Below, one piece after another: positions 39,673 through 54,147 of a stretch of DNA of 64,000 nt. The notes beneath the pieces are model-generated. The model did not search any database. It was not told where the DNA came from and saw only the letters and a list, made by a program, of their open reading frames with translations. The translations under genes and the position numbers were made by a program. Source of the stretch: Protula sp. h YS-2021 (lineage: Eukaryota > Annelida > Polychaeta > Sabellida > Serpulidae); NCBI GenBank assembly GCA_949752745.1, contig OX457034.1, forward strand, positions 31,415,544-31,479,543, given 5' to 3'. The stretch's first letter is position 1. Each line of letters begins with the position of its first letter.

Positions 39673-42600
39673 AATAGTGAAAGTGGTTAATTTGGTGGAT
39701 AGGTTAAATTTTGAAAGTGGAATATCTTTAAAAGTATTGGTGATAGAGAGACGGGGATTTGACGAGGTGATATGGCGAATATGAATTATGTATGATCCAG
39801 TAGTGTTTTTAGGCCATTCTGAGCCCTTTAAATTGCACTTTTACAAAGGCAAAGTTTTCTACAGGCGAGTGTTAAATGAATGGTTTTAAGAACAGCGAGA
39901 TAGTTTTTTTATAAATAGATTTGTCTATTTCTTAGTGATTGGATGAATGATCAGATCAGTCCTGGAAAAAACTTCACAATAACTATGTAACTGTTTGATA
40001 TATTTTTTTAAAGTAAACCTTTGTAACCATATACATCCTTCATGTTACCAGTTACCAATACAAATATATGTAATGTAAGAAGCTACTAAATTTCAACTTA
40101 CAATTTAGATGTTTTCAGCATTTTATTTACAGTAGACTTTGTAAACCTAAATAATTAAAATGTACTTCTATTTCCAGCCGAGTGTGAGATGTGAGAAATA
40201 ATTCTGGGGTTACGGTATATACCGCCAACAACTGGAAAAATAAAAATAAATCAAGGGGTAATGTCATTGAATGTGTGATTTGTTTTAAGAACTACAAAAA
40301 GATGTATGTATTCCATAGGTAAAAATTGTAATTTATTTCTGCATACAAACAATATGTATTTGCACCAATTATCAACTCTAAAGAAATCAGGTATTACACA
40401 TATACCACCGACAAAAATGAAAATCCTGTGACTTTCTCAGTGAATTTGTGATATGGTTCAAGAGTTAGAAAGGAATGTATGTATACCTTTAGTAAAATTT
40501 GAACTTTATTTCTGGATACAAGCAATCGGTAGCTGCAACAAGTATCAACAGAAACAAATCACCAGAAAACATTGATGTAAAAATTCAAAGGTCCAGTACA
40601 TAATACGGCATATCCTCGTCTCGGACATTTGTCGTTGTCATGTATCTGCGCCGTATGTCGAATTATGCTGACACAGTTGACGCCCCACTCTAGCGCTATT
40701 ACTCTTATATTTATGACTTCCTTAAAATCTAAGCGGTTATTGTTGCAAGATCAAAGATTTCAATTTAGTTCGTTCGTTGCATAGACTGCACATCCTAGCT
40801 TTTATTTTAGTGTTAATGCATGTTTAACTGGCCAGTCGTTAACTGGTCAACCGTCAATGATGGATAATGGATTTACAGACATGTCTTGTTATATTTTCCA
40901 TGTTGATCAAACCAACACAGGTTAAACAAGACCCAAACAGTCTGAGAAATCTGATAGATTCACAGCAGGTTATATACAAATAGTGAAAATGGTTAATTTG
41001 GTGGATAGGTTAAATTTTGAAAGTGGAATATCTTTAAAAGTATTGGTGATAGAGAGACGGGGATTTGACGAGGTGATATGGCGAATATGAATTATGTATG
41101 ATCCAGTAGTGTTTTTAGGCCATTCTGAGCCCTTTAAATTGCACTTTTACAAAGGCAAAGTTTTCTACAGGCGAGTGTTAAATGAATGGTTTTAAGAACA
41201 GCGAGATAGTTTTTTTATAAATAGATTTGTCTATTTCTTAGTGATTGGATGAATGATCAGATCAGTCCTGGAAAAAACTTCACAATAACTATGTAACTGT
41301 TTGATATATTTTTTTAAAGTAAACCTTTGTAACCATATACATCCTTCATGTTACCAGTTACCAATACAAATATATGTAATGTAAGAAGCTACTAAATTTC
41401 AACTTACAATTTAGATGTTTTCAGCATTTTATTTACAGTAGACTTTGTAAACCTAAATAATTAAAATGTACTTCTATTTCCAGCCGAGTGTGAGATGTGA
41501 GAAATAATTCTGGGGTTACGGTATATACCGCCAACAACTGGAAAAATAAAAATAAATCAAGGGGTAATGTCATTGAATGTGTGATTTGTTTTAAGAACTA
41601 CAAAAAGATGTATGTATTCCATAGGTAAAAATTGTAATTTATTTCTGCATACAAACAATATGTATTTGCACCAATTATCAACTCTAAAGAAATCAGGTAT
41701 TACACATATACCACCGACAAAAATGAAAATCCTGTGACTTTCTCAGTGAATTTGTGATATGGTTCAAGAGTTAGAAAGGAATGTATGTATACCTTTAGTA
41801 AAATTTGAACTTTATTTCTGGATACAAGCAATCGGTAGCTGCAACAAGTATCAACAGAAACAAATCACCAGAAAACATTGATGTAAAAATTCAAAGGTCC
41901 AGTACATAATACGGCATATCCTCGTCTCGGACATTTGTCGTTGTCATGTATCTGCGCCGTATGTCGAATTATGCTGACACAGTTGACGCCCCACTCTAGC
42001 GCTATTACTCTTATATTTATGACTTCCTTAAAATCTAAGCGGTTATTGTTGCAAGATCAAAGATTTCAATTTAGTTCGTTCGTTGCATAGACTGCACATC
42101 CTAGCTTTTATTTTAGTGTTAATGCATGTTTAACTGGCCAGTCGTTAACTGGTCAACCGTCAATGATGGATAATGGATTTACAGACATGTCTTGTTATAT
42201 TTTCCATGTTGATCAAACCAACACAGGTTAAACAAGACCCAAACAGTCTGAGAAATCTGATAGATTCACAGCAGGTTATATACAAATAGTGAAAATGGTT
42301 AATTTGGTGGATAGGTTAAATTTTGAAAGTGGAATATCTTTAAAAGTATTGGTGATAGAGAGACGGGGATTTGACGAGGTGATATGGCGAATATGAATTA
42401 TGTATGATCCAGTAGTGTTTTTAGGCCATTCTGAGCCCTTTAAATTGCACTTTTACAAAGGCAAAGTTTTCTACAGGCGAGTGTTAAATGAATGGTTTTA
42501 AGAACAGCGAGATAGTTTTTTTATAAATAGATTTGTCTATTTCTTAGTGATTGGATGAATGATCAGATCAGTCCTGGAAAAAACTTCACAATAACTATGT

Positions 42601-44896
42601 AACTGTTTGATATATTTTTTTAAAGTAAACCTTTGTAACCATATACATCCTTCATGTTACCAGTTACCAATACAAATATATGTAATGTAAGAAGCTACTA
42701 AATTTCAACTTACAATTTAGATGTTTTCAGCATTTTATTTACAGTAGACTTTGTAAACCTAAATAATTAAAATGTACTTCTATTTCCAGCCGAGTGTGAG
42801 ATGTGAGAAATAATTCTGGGGTTACGGTATATACCGCCAACAACTGGAAAAATAAAAATAAATCAAGGGGTAATGTCATTGAATGTGTGATTTGTTTTAA
42901 GAACTACAAAAAGATGTATGTATTCCATAGGTAAAAATTGTAATTTATTTCTGCATACAAACAATATGTATTTGCACCAATTATCAACTCTAAAGAAATC
43001 AGGTATTACACATATACCACCGACAAAAATGAAAATCCTGTGACTTTCTCAGTGAATTTGTGATATGGTTCAAGAGTTAGAAAGGAATGTATGTATACCT
43101 TTAGTAAAATTTGAACTTTATTTCTGGATACAAGCAATCGGTAGCTGCAACAAGTATCAACAGAAACAAATCACCAGAAAACATTGATGTAAAAATTCAA
43201 AGGTCCAGTACATAATACGGCATATCCTCGTCTCGGACATTTGTCGTTGTCATGTATCTGCGCCGTATGTCGAATTATGCTGACACAGTTGACGCCCCAC
43301 TCTAGCGCTATTACTCTTATATTTATGACTTCCTTAAAATCTAAGCGGTTATTGTTGCAAGATCAAAGATTTCAATTTAGTTCGTTCGTTGCATAGACTG
43401 CACATCCTAGCTTTTATTTTAGTGTTAATGCATGTTTAACTGGCCAGTCGTTAACTGGTCAACCGTCAATGATGGATAATGGATTTACAGACATGTCTTG
43501 TTATATTTTCCATGTTGATCAAACCAACACAGGTTAAACAAGACCCAAACAGTCTGAGAAATCTGATAGATTCACAGCAGGTTATATACAAATAGTGAAA
43601 ATGGTTAATTTGGTGGATAGGTTAAATTTTGAAAGTGGAATATCTTTAAAAGTATTGGTGATAGAGAGACGGGGATTTGACGAGGTGATATGGCGAATAT
43701 GAATTATGTATGATCCAGTAGTGTTTTTAGGCCATTCTGAGCCCTTTAAATTGCACTTTTACAAAGGCAAAGTTTTCTACAGGCGAGTGTTAAATGAATG
43801 GTTTTAAGAACAGCGAGATAGTTTTTTTATAAATAGATTTGTCTATTTCTTAGTGATTGGATGAATGATCAGATCAGTCCTGGAAAAAACTTCACAATAA
43901 CTATGTAACTGTTTGATATATTTTTTTAAAGTAAACCTTTGTAACCATATACATCCTTCATGTTACCAGTTACCAATACAAATATATGTAATGTAAGAAG
44001 CTACTAAATTTCAACTTACAATTTAGATGTTTTCAGCATTTTATTTACAGTAGACTTTGTAAACCTAAATAATTAAAATGTACTTCTATTTCCAGCCGAG
44101 TGTGAGATGTGAGAAATAATTCTGGGGTTACGGTATATACCGCCAACAACTGGAAAAATAAAAATAAATCAAGGGGTAATGTCATTGAATGTGTGATTTG
44201 TTTTAAGAACTACAAAAAGATGTATGTATTCCATAGGTAAAAATTGTAATTTATTTCTGCATACAAACAATATGTATTTGCACCAATTATCAACTCTAAA
44301 GAAATCAGGTATTACACATATACCACCGACAAAAATGAAAATCCTGTGACTTTCTCAGTGAATTTGTGATATGGTTCAAGAGTTAGAAAGGAATGTATGT
44401 ATACCTTTAGTAAAATTTGAACTTTATTTCTGGATACAAGCAATCGGTAGCTGCAACAAGTATCAACAGAAACAAATCACCAGAAAACATTGATGTAAAA
44501 ATTCAAAGGTCCAGTACATAATACGGCATATCCTCGTCTCGGACATTTGTCGTTGTCATGTATCTGCGCCGTATGTCGAATTATGCTGACACAGTTGACG
44601 CCCCACTCTAGCGCTATTACTCTTATATTTATGACTTCCTTAAAATCTAAGCGGTTATTGTTGCAAGATCAAAGATTTCAATTTAGTTCGTTCGTTGCAT
44701 AGACTGCACATCCTAGCTTTTATTTTAGTGTTAATGCATGTTTAACTGGCCAGTCGTTAACTGGTCAACCGTCAATGATGGATAATGGATTTACAGACAT
44801 GTCTTGTTATATTTTCCATGTTGATCAAACCAACACAGGTTAAACAAGACCCAAACAGTCTGAGAAATCTGATAGATTCACAGCAGGTTATATACA
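39673..44896 (+). repeat. B25-B28, run of four B blocks
   Basis: Block starts: 39673, 40979, 42285, 43591; each 1,306 bp. All four carry GATAGG near the start and GACATG near the end, so this run belongs to a different B lineage from B10-B23 although only A5 separates the two runs. Confidence 0.95.
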
Positions 44897-46690
44897 ATTC
44901 CAGTGACATTGAAAAATGGTGTGTAAAATTACTGATAGAGAATTGAATTGGATAGAGCATTGGTTCGGTAAGCCGAAGGTCCCGAGTTCGACTCCAGCTC
45001 GGGGCGGCATGCAGGGAATTGACATTTGCTCAAATTGCCTTGGCTAAGCAAATACAGTAGATAAGATCACCTATGAAGGAATTTAAAGGTGACGCCCACT
45101 TAGCGTTTCAGCCATCCCTTAAAAAACATTTTAGAAAGAAGTTAGTTTGGGCATCGTCCAATGACTTTCTTTATTTGAGTTGCCAAAGTCAATAAAATTA
45201 TTTATTTTTAAACGATCAAAAGTTTCAGGGAGTGAACTCTGTAAAAAAAAAAAAAAAAAAAAAAAAAAACATAGGTTTTGCCTGTAACACTTTGGTCCCT
45301 TTTTATTCTATATTGATATTGAATGTTTCAAGTCAAACCGTAAACAAGAGGAAAAAAGTGTAAGCAACGCCTGTTTTGAAAGATTTACAATGCAGCAATA
45401 AATGTTGCAATCACTCAGTTTTTCCCACACCACAATCCAATTCAGATGGGAAGGTATGTAGTTTATAAACAGGCTCGAGCATCCATACAGATAGTGCTGT
45501 GCAGGTTATGGCAGTAATACAGTTGGCTGAAAGTTGGCTCGGGAGTGCGAGGGCGTAAGCGTTCCGGTGTTCTTCGGGACCCGGTGGATCGAGCTGGAAC
45601 TCGGCTGTAGAAAGGCGAAAGGCGGCGTAAAACCCGCCCGGTATGCCGAAGCCCCGCCACTGACCAATGCACACTGTGGTTGATCATTGACGGTGGCTGG
45701 GGTGGCCGTATATACGTCAGGCTTCTGGCAGCAAGCCATAATATATATCCTGCACTGCACGCTTCACTTTTTGTTTTTTTTTACCTTTGATTATGTTTTA
45801 TTTTATCCAAGAGGTAGGTTATTGTTTCTACTTCATACAAAACTTATGCAAGATTTAATCATATTTTATTGCTGGTGCATGCACATAGAAGGCTCTAGAA
45901 TATGCACAACAGTATTCCACACTCCTCTAGTATCGCTTGTTCAATGCTCTTTCAATCCAACTGGACAATCAAAAGCTGTGCGTCTCACACTTCTTGATCT
46001 CTCTCACACTGCTTGATCTCTTCAATCATGGCATTCTACCTACGTCAGTTGCAGAGTTACTTCGGGATTGAAGGCACAGAGTACGATCGTTGTACCTTAC
46101 TAAGATCGAGGATGTATATTCAGACACCGTAATATCATACTGAATTTTACTTCAGGTTTTAAACAAATATTAAGTAGTCTTAAAACTGTTTGATTTTACA
46201 TACACCGTTTATAAGAGAATGACATTGAAGCATTAACTTTGGCCATTTTTTCTATCTTAAACCATTTCAAAGAGAATAAAATACTCAGACAAAAGTACAG
46301 ATGCTCAATAATCTTTCAGATCAAGGCAGATCGATGAACTTTCTAAAATACATAAACCTATTTTATTGCTAAACATTAAAATATCTGCAATAAAGAAAAT
46401 TTTAATGGTTATAAAAGTAAGATTGTAATGTGTGGATAAGTTTGTACAGTGTAGCTAAAGTGAAAAGGTGGTAGTAGAATTTGCAAAGTGGGGATACCTG
46501 CTTGACCTCTTCCGAGGATCATAATTTTAAAACTGATCTATGTGAAAATAAAAGAAGAAAGTTAATTTTCCTTGGAAAATAATAAAAAGTCAAATATATT
46601 GTACTTGCGATTGAAGAAAAATGGGCACGGTTGGGGAGAGGAAGAGCAAAGGAAGACGGATGTATGTAAATGTCTTGAGTAATAATGTGA
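44897..46690 (+). repeat. A6, complete block A
   Basis: 1,794 bp, closest to A5 by the shared AAAGGTGACGCC and CACTCAGTTTTTCCC variants. Confidence 0.95.
44945..45269 (+). mobile_element. tRNA-derived SINE-like element in A6
   Basis: Head at 44945-45005; pure A27 tail at 45243-45269. It is the last copy with an uninterrupted tail. Confidence 0.6.
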
Positions 46691-47973
46691 AATAGTGAAA
46701 GTGGTTAATTTGGTGGATAGGTTAAATTTTGAAAGTGGAATATCTTTAAAAGTATTGGTGATAGAGAGACGGGGATTTGACGAGGTGATATGGCGAATAT
46801 GAATTATGTATGATCCAGTAGTGTTTTTAGGCCATTCTGAGCCCTTTAAATTGCACTTTTACAAAGGCAAAGTTTTCTACAGGCGAGTGTTAAATGAATG
46901 GTTTTAAGAACAGCGAGATAGTTTTTTTATAAATAGATTTGTCTATTTCTTAGTGATTGGATGAATGATCAGATCAGTCCTGGAAAAAACTTCACAATAA
47001 CTATGTAACTGTTTGATATATTTTTTTAAAGTAAACCTTTGTAACCATATACATCCTTCATGTTACCAGTTACCAATACAAATATATGTAATGTAAGAAG
47101 CTACTAAATTTCAACTTACAATTTAGATGTTTTCAGCATTTTATTTACAGTAGACTTTGTAAACCTAAATAATTAAAATGTACTTCTATTTCCAGCCGAG
47201 TGTGAGATGTGAGAAATAATTCTGGGGTTACGGTATATACCGCCAACAACTGGAAAAATAAAAATAAATCAAGGGGTAATGTCATTGAATGTGTGATTTG
47301 TTTTAAGAACTACAAAAAGATGTATGTATTCCATAGGTAAAAATTGTAATTTATTTCTGCATACAAACAATATGTATTTGCACCAATTATCAACTCTAAA
47401 GAAATCAGGTATTACACATATACCACCGACAAAAATGAAAATCCTGTGACTTTCTCAGTGAATTTGTGATATGGTTCAAGAGTTAGAAAGGAATGTATGT
47501 ATACCTTTAGTAAAATTTGAACTTTATTTCTGGATACAAGCAATCGGTAGCTGCAACAAGTATCAACAGAAACAAATCACCAGAAAACATTGATGTAAAA
47601 ATTCAAAGGTCCAGTACATAATACGGCATATCCTCGTCTCGGACATTTGTCGTTGTCATGTATCTGCGCCGTATGTCGAATTATGCTGACACAGTTGACG
47701 CCCCACTCTAGCGCTATTACTCTTATATTTATGACTTCCTTAAAATCAAAGATATCAATTTAGTTCGTTCGTTGCATAGACTGCACATCCTAGCTTTTAT
47801 TTTAGTGTTAATGCATGTTTAACTGGCCAGTCGTTAACTGGTCAACCGTCAATGATGGATAATGGATTTACAGACATGTCTTGTTATATTTTCCATGTTG
47901 ATCAAACCAACACAGGTTAAACAAGACCCAAACAGTCTGAGAAATCTGATAGATTCACAGCAGGTTATATACA
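46691..47973 (+). repeat. B29, block B with 23-bp deletion
   Basis: 1,283 bp. A 23-bp stretch starting TAAGCGG and ending AAGATC is missing after position 47747, between AAAATC and AAAGAT. ATC occurs both just before the gap and at the end of the lost stretch, so short-homology deletion is plausible. A private T-to-A change lies at 47754. Confidence 0.95.
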
Positions 47974-49765
47974 ATTCCAGTGACATTGAAAAATGGTGTG
48001 TAAAATTACTGATAGAGAATTGAATTGGATAGAGCATTGGTTCGGTAAGCCGAAGGTCCCGAGTTCGACTCCAGCTCGGGGCGGCATGCAGGGAATTGAC
48101 ATTTGCTCAAATTGCCTTGGCTAAGCAAATACAGTAGATAAGATCACCTATGAAGGAATTTAAAGTTGACGCCCACTTAGCGTTTCAGCCATCCCTTAAA
48201 AAACATTTTAGAAAGAAGTTAGTTTGGGCATCGTCCAATGACTTTCTTTATTTGAGTTGCCAAAGTCAATAAAATTATTTATTTTTAAACGATCAAAAGT
48301 TTCAGGGAGTGAACTCTGTAAAAAAAAAAAAAAAACAAAAAAAACATAGGTTTTGCCTGTAACACTTTGGTCCCTTTTTATTCTATATTGATATTGAATG
48401 TTTCAAGTCAAACCGTAAACAAGAAGAAAAAAGTGTAAGCAACGCCTGTTTTGAAAGATTTACAATGCAGCAATAAATGTTGCAATCACTCACTTTTTCC
48501 CACACCACAATCCAATTCAGATGGGAAGGTATGTAGTTTATAAACAGGCTCGAGCATCCATACAGATAGTGCTGTGCAGGTTATGGCAGTAATACAGTTG
48601 GCTGAAAGTTGGCTCGGGAGTGCGAGGGCGTAAGCGTTCCGGTGTTCTTCGGGACCCGGTGGATCGAGCTGGAACTCGGCTGTAGAAAGGCGAAAGGCGG
48701 CGTAAAACCCGCCCGGTATGCCGAAGCCCCGCCACTGACCAATGCACACGGTGGTTGATCATTGACGGTGGCTGGGGTGGCCGTATATACGTCAGGCTTC
48801 TGGCAGCAAGCCATAATATATATCCTGCACTGCACGCTTCACTTTTTGTTTTTTTTTACCTTTGATTATGTTTTATTTTATCCAAGAGGTAGGTTATTGT
48901 TTCTACTTCATACAAAACTTATGCAAGATTTAATCATATTTTATTGCTGGTGCATGCACATAGAAAGCTCTAGAATATGCACAACAGTATTCCACACTCC
49001 TCTAGTATCGCTTGTTCAATGCTCTTTCAATCCAACTGGACAATCAAAAGCTGTGCGTCTCACACTTCTTGATCTCTCTCACACTGCTTGATCTCTTCAA
49101 TCATGGCATTCTACCTACGTCAGTTGCAGAGTTACTTCGGGATTGAAGGCACAGAGTACGATCGTTGTACCTTACTAAGATCGAGGATGTATATTCAGAC
49201 ACCGTAATATCATACTGAATTTTACTTCAGGTTTTAAACAAATATTAAGTAGTCTTAAAACTGTTTGATTTTACATACACCGTTTATAAGAGAATGACAT
49301 TGAAGCATTAACTTTGGCCATTTTTTCTATCTTAAACCATTTCAAAGAGAATAAAATACTCAGACAAAAGTACAGATGCTCAATAATCTTTCAGATCAAG
49401 GCAGATCGATGAACTTTCTAAAATACATAAACCTATTTTATTGCTAAACATTAAAATATCTGCAATAAAGAAAATTTTAATGGTTATAAAAGTAAGATTG
49501 TAATGTGTGGATAAGTTTGTACAGTGTAGCTAAAGTGAAAAGGTGGTAGTAGAATTTGCAAAGTGGGGATACCTGCTTGACCTCTTCCGAGGATCATAAT
49601 TTTAAAACTGATCTATGTGAAAATAAAAGAAGAAAGTTAATTTTCCTTGGAAAATAATAAAAAGTCAAATATATTGTACTTGCGATTGAAGAAAAATGGG
49701 CACGGTTGGGGAGAGGAAGAGCAAAGGAAGACGGATGTATGTAAATGTCTTGAGTAATAATGTGA
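47974..49765 (+). repeat. A7, complete block A
   Basis: 1,792 bp. Shares CACACGGTGG and AGAAAGCTC with A9 and A10, and AACAAGAAG (not AACAAGAGG) with A8-A11. Confidence 0.95.
48022..48344 (+). mobile_element. tRNA-derived SINE-like element in A7
   Basis: Head at 48022-48082; tail at 48320-48344 is A16-C-A8, the first interrupted tail in the window. Confidence 0.6.
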
Positions 49766-51048
49766 AATAGTGAAAGTGGTTAATTTGGTGGATAGGTTAA
49801 ATTTTGAAAGTGGAATATCTTTAAAAGTATTGGTAATAGAGAGACGGGGATTTGACGAGGTGATATGGCGAATATGAATTATGTATGATCCAGTAGTGTT
49901 TTTAGGCCATTCTGAGCCCTTTAAATTGCACTTTTACAAAGGCAAAGTTTTCTACAGGCGAGTGTTAAATGAATGGTTTTAAGAACAGCGAGATAGTTTT
50001 TTTATAAATAGATTTGTCTATTTCTTAGTGATTGGATGAATGATCAGATCAGTCCTGGAAAAAACTTCACAATAACTATGTAACTGTTTGATATATTTTT
50101 TTAAAGTAAACCTTTGTAACCATATACATCCTTCATGTTACCAGTTACCAATACAAATATATGTAATGTAAGAAGCTACTAAATTTCAACTTACAATTTA
50201 GATGTTTTCAGCATTTTATTTACAGTAGACTTTGTAAACCTAAATAATTAAAATGTACTTCTATTTCCAGCCGAGTGTGAGATGTGAGAAATAATTCTGG
50301 GGTTACGGTATATACCGCCAACAACTGGAAAAATAAAAATAAATCAAGGGGTAATGTCATTGAATGTGTGATTTGTTTTAAGAACTACAAAAAGATGTAT
50401 GTATTCCATAGGTAAAAATTGTAATTTATTTCTGCATACAAACAATATGTATTTGCACCAATTATCAACTCTAAAGAAATCAGGTATTACACATATACCA
50501 CCGACAAAAATGAAAATCCTGTGACTTTCTCAGTGAATTTGTGATATGGTTCAAGAGTTAGAAAGGAATGTATGTATACCTTTAGTAAAATTTGAACTTT
50601 ATTTCTGGATACAAGCAATCGGTAGCTGCAACAAGTATCAACAGAAACAAATCACCAGAAAACATTGATGTAAAAATTCAAAGGTCCAGTACATAATACG
50701 GCATATCCTCGTCTCGGACATTTGTCGTTGTCATGTATCTGCGCCGTATGTCGAATTATGCTGACACAGTTGACGCCCCACTCTAGCGCTATTACTCTTA
50801 TATTTATGACTTCCTTAAAATCAAAGATTTCAATTTAGTTCGTTCGGTGCATAGACTGCACATCCTAGCTTTTATTTTAGTGTTAATGCATGTTTAACTG
50901 GCCAGTCGTTAACTGGTCAACCGTCAATGATGGATAATGGATTTACAGACACGTCTTGTTATATTTTCCATGTTGATCAAACCAACACAGGTTAAACAAG
51001 ACCCAAACAGTCTGAGAAATCTGATAGATTCACAGCAGGTTATATACA
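49766..51048 (+). repeat. B30, block B with 23-bp deletion
   Basis: 1,283 bp with the same deletion as B29 (after 50822). It carries TTGGTAATAG, shared with B31-B33 and B35 but not B29 or B34. It ends in GACACG, unlike the other complete B blocks that precede an A. A private G lies at 50847. Confidence 0.95.
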
Positions 51049-52841
51049 ATTCCAGTGACATTTGAAAAATGGTGTGTAAAATTACTGATAGAGAATTGAA
51101 TTGGATAGAGCATTGGTTCGGTAAGCCGAAGGTCCCGAGTTCGACTCCAGCTCGGGGCGGCATGCAGGGAATTGACATTTGCTCAAATTGCCTTGGCTAA
51201 GCAAATACAGTAGATAAGATCACCTATGAAGGAATTTAAAGTTGACGCCCACTTAGCGTTTCAGCCATCCCTTAAAAAACATTTTAGAAAGAAGTTAGTT
51301 TGGCCATCGTCCAATGACTTTCTTTATTTGAGTTGCCAAAGTCAATAAAATTATTTATTTTTAAACGATCAAAAGTTTCAGGGAGTGAACTCTGTAAAAA
51401 AAAAAACAAAACAAAAAAAACATAGGTTTTGCCTGTAACACTTTGGTCCCTTTTTATTCTATATTGATATTGAATGTTTCAAGTCAAACCGTAAACAAGA
51501 AGAAAAAAGTGTAAGCAACGCCTGTTTTGAAAGATTTACAATGCAGCAATAAATGTTGCAATCACTCACTTTTTCCCACACCACAATCCAATTCAGATGG
51601 GAAGGTATGTAGTTTATAAACAGGCTCGAGCATCCATACAGATAGTGCTGTGCAGGTTATGGCAGTAATACAGTTGGCTGAAAGTTGGCTCGGGAGTGCG
51701 AGGGCGTAAGCGTTCCGGTGTTCTTCGGGACCCGGTGGATCGAGCTGGAACTCGGCTGTAGAAAGGCGAAAGGCGGCGTAAAACCCGCCCGGTATGCCGA
51801 AGCCCCGCCACTGACCAATGCACACTGTGGTTGATCATTGACGGTGGCTGGGGTGGCCGTATATACGTCAGGCTTCTGGCAGCAAGCCATAATATATATC
51901 CTGCACTGCACGCTTCACTTTTTGTTTTTTTTTACCTTTTATTATGTTTTATTTTATCCAAGAGGTAGGTTATTGTTTCTACTTCATACAAAACTTATGC
52001 AAGATTTAATCATATTTTATTGCTGGTGCATGCACATAGAAGGCTCTAGAATATGCACAACAGTATTCCACACTCCTCTAGTATCGCTTGTTCAATGCTC
52101 TTTCAATCCAACTGGACAATCAAAAGCTGTGCGTCTCACACTTCTTGATCTCTCTCACACTGCTTGATCTCTTCAATCATGGCATTCTACCTACGTCAGT
52201 TGCAGAGTTACTTCGGGATTGAAGGCACAGAGTACGATCGTTGTACCTTACTAAGATCGAGGATGTATATTCAGACACCGTAATATCATACTGAATTTTA
52301 CTTCAGGTTTTAAACAAATATTAAGTAGTCTTAAAACTGTTTGATTTTACATACACCGTTTATAAGAGAATGACATTGAAGCATTAACTTTGGCCATTTT
52401 TTCTATCTTAAACCATTTCAAAGAGAATAAAATACTCAGACAAAAGTACAGATGCTCAATAATCTTTCAGATCAAGGCAGATCGATGAACTTTCTAAAAT
52501 ACATAAACCTATTTTATTGCTAAACATTAAAATATCTGCAATAAAGAAAATTTTAATGGTTATAAAAGTAAGATTGTAATGTGTGGATAAGTTTGTACAG
52601 TGTAGCTAAAGTGAAAAGGTGGTAGTAGAATTTGCAAAGTGGGGATATCTGCTTGACCTCTTCCGAGGATCATAATTTTAAAACTGATCTATGTGAAAAT
52701 AAAAGAAGAAAGTTAATTTTCCTTGGAAAATAATAAAAAGTCAAATATATTGTACTTGCGATTGAAGAAAAATGGGCACGGTTGGGGAGAGGAAGAGCAA
52801 AGGAAGACGGATGTATGTAAATGTCTTGAGTAATAATGTGA
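51049..52841 (+). repeat. A8, complete block A
   Basis: 1,793 bp. One extra T near the start (GACATTTGAAAAATGG) shifts a minus-strand frame, so a junction-spanning open frame there reaches 84 instead of 62 codons; I regard it as chance. Private changes lie at 51304 and 52648. It has CACACTGTGG and AGAAGGCTC like A11, not like its neighbours A7 and A9. Confidence 0.95.
51098..51420 (+). mobile_element. tRNA-derived SINE-like element in A8
   Basis: Head at 51098-51158; tail at 51396-51420 is A11-C-A4-C-A8. Confidence 0.6.
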
Positions 52842-54147
52842 AATAGTGAAAGTGGTTAATTTGGTGGATAGGTTAAATTTTGAAAGTGGAATATCTTTAA
52901 AAGTATTGGTAATAGAGAGACGGGGATTTGACGAGGTGATATGGCGAATATGAATTATGTATGATCCAGTAGTGTTTTTAGGCCATTCTGAGCCCTTTAA
53001 ATTGCACTTTTACAAAGGCAAAGTTTTCTACAGGCGAGTGTTAAATGAATGGTTTTAAGAACAGCGAGATAGTTTTTTTATAAATAGATTTGTCTATTTC
53101 TTAGTGATTGGATGAATGATCAGATCAGTCCTGGAAAAAACTTCACAATAACTATGTAACTGTTTGATATATTTTTTTAAAGTAAACCTTTGTAACCATA
53201 TACATCCTTCATGTTACCAGTTACCAATACAAATATATGTAATGTAAGAAGCTACTAAATTTCAACTTACAATTTAGATGTTTTCAGCATTTTATTTACA
53301 GTAGACTTTGTAAACCTAAATAATTAAAATGTACTTCTATTTCCAGCCGAGTGTGAGATGTGAGAAATAATTCTGGGGTTACGGTATATACCGCCAACAA
53401 CTGGAAAAATAAAAATAAATCAAGGGGTAATGTCATTGAATGTGTGATTTGTTTTAAGAACTACAAAAAGATGTATGTATTCCATAGGTAAAAATTGTAA
53501 TTTATTTCTGCATACAAACAATATGTATTTGCACCAATTATCAACTCTAAAGAAATCAGGTATTACACATATACCACCGACAAAAATGAAAATCCTGTGA
53601 CTTTCTCAGTGAATTTGTGATATGGTTCAAGAGTTAGAAAGGAATGTATGTATACCTTTAGTAAAATTTGAACTTTATTTCTGGATACAAGCAATCGGTA
53701 GCTGCAACAAGTATCAACAGAAACAAATCACCAGAAAACATTGATGTAAAAATTCAAAGGTCCAGTACATAATACGGCATATCCTCGTCTCGGACATTTG
53801 TCGTTGTCATGTATCTGCGCCGTATGTCGAATTATGCTGACACAGTTGACGCCCCACTCTAGCGCTATTACTCTTATATTTATGACTTCCTTAAAATCTA
53901 AGCGGTTATTGTTGCAAGATCAAAGATTTCAATTTAGTTCGTTCGTTGCATAGACTGCACATCCTAGCTTTTATTTTAGTGTTAATGCATGTTTAACTGG
54001 CCAGTCGTTAACTGGTCAACCGTCAATGATGGATAATGGATTTACAGACATGTCTTGTTATATTTTCCATGTTGATCAAACCAACACAGGTTAAACAAGA
54101 CCCAAACAGTCTGAGAAATCTGATAGATTCACAGCAGGTTATATACA
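52842..54147 (+). repeat. B31, single block B
   Basis: A full 1,306 bp without the 23-bp deletion, with TTGGTAATAG. Confidence 0.95.
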
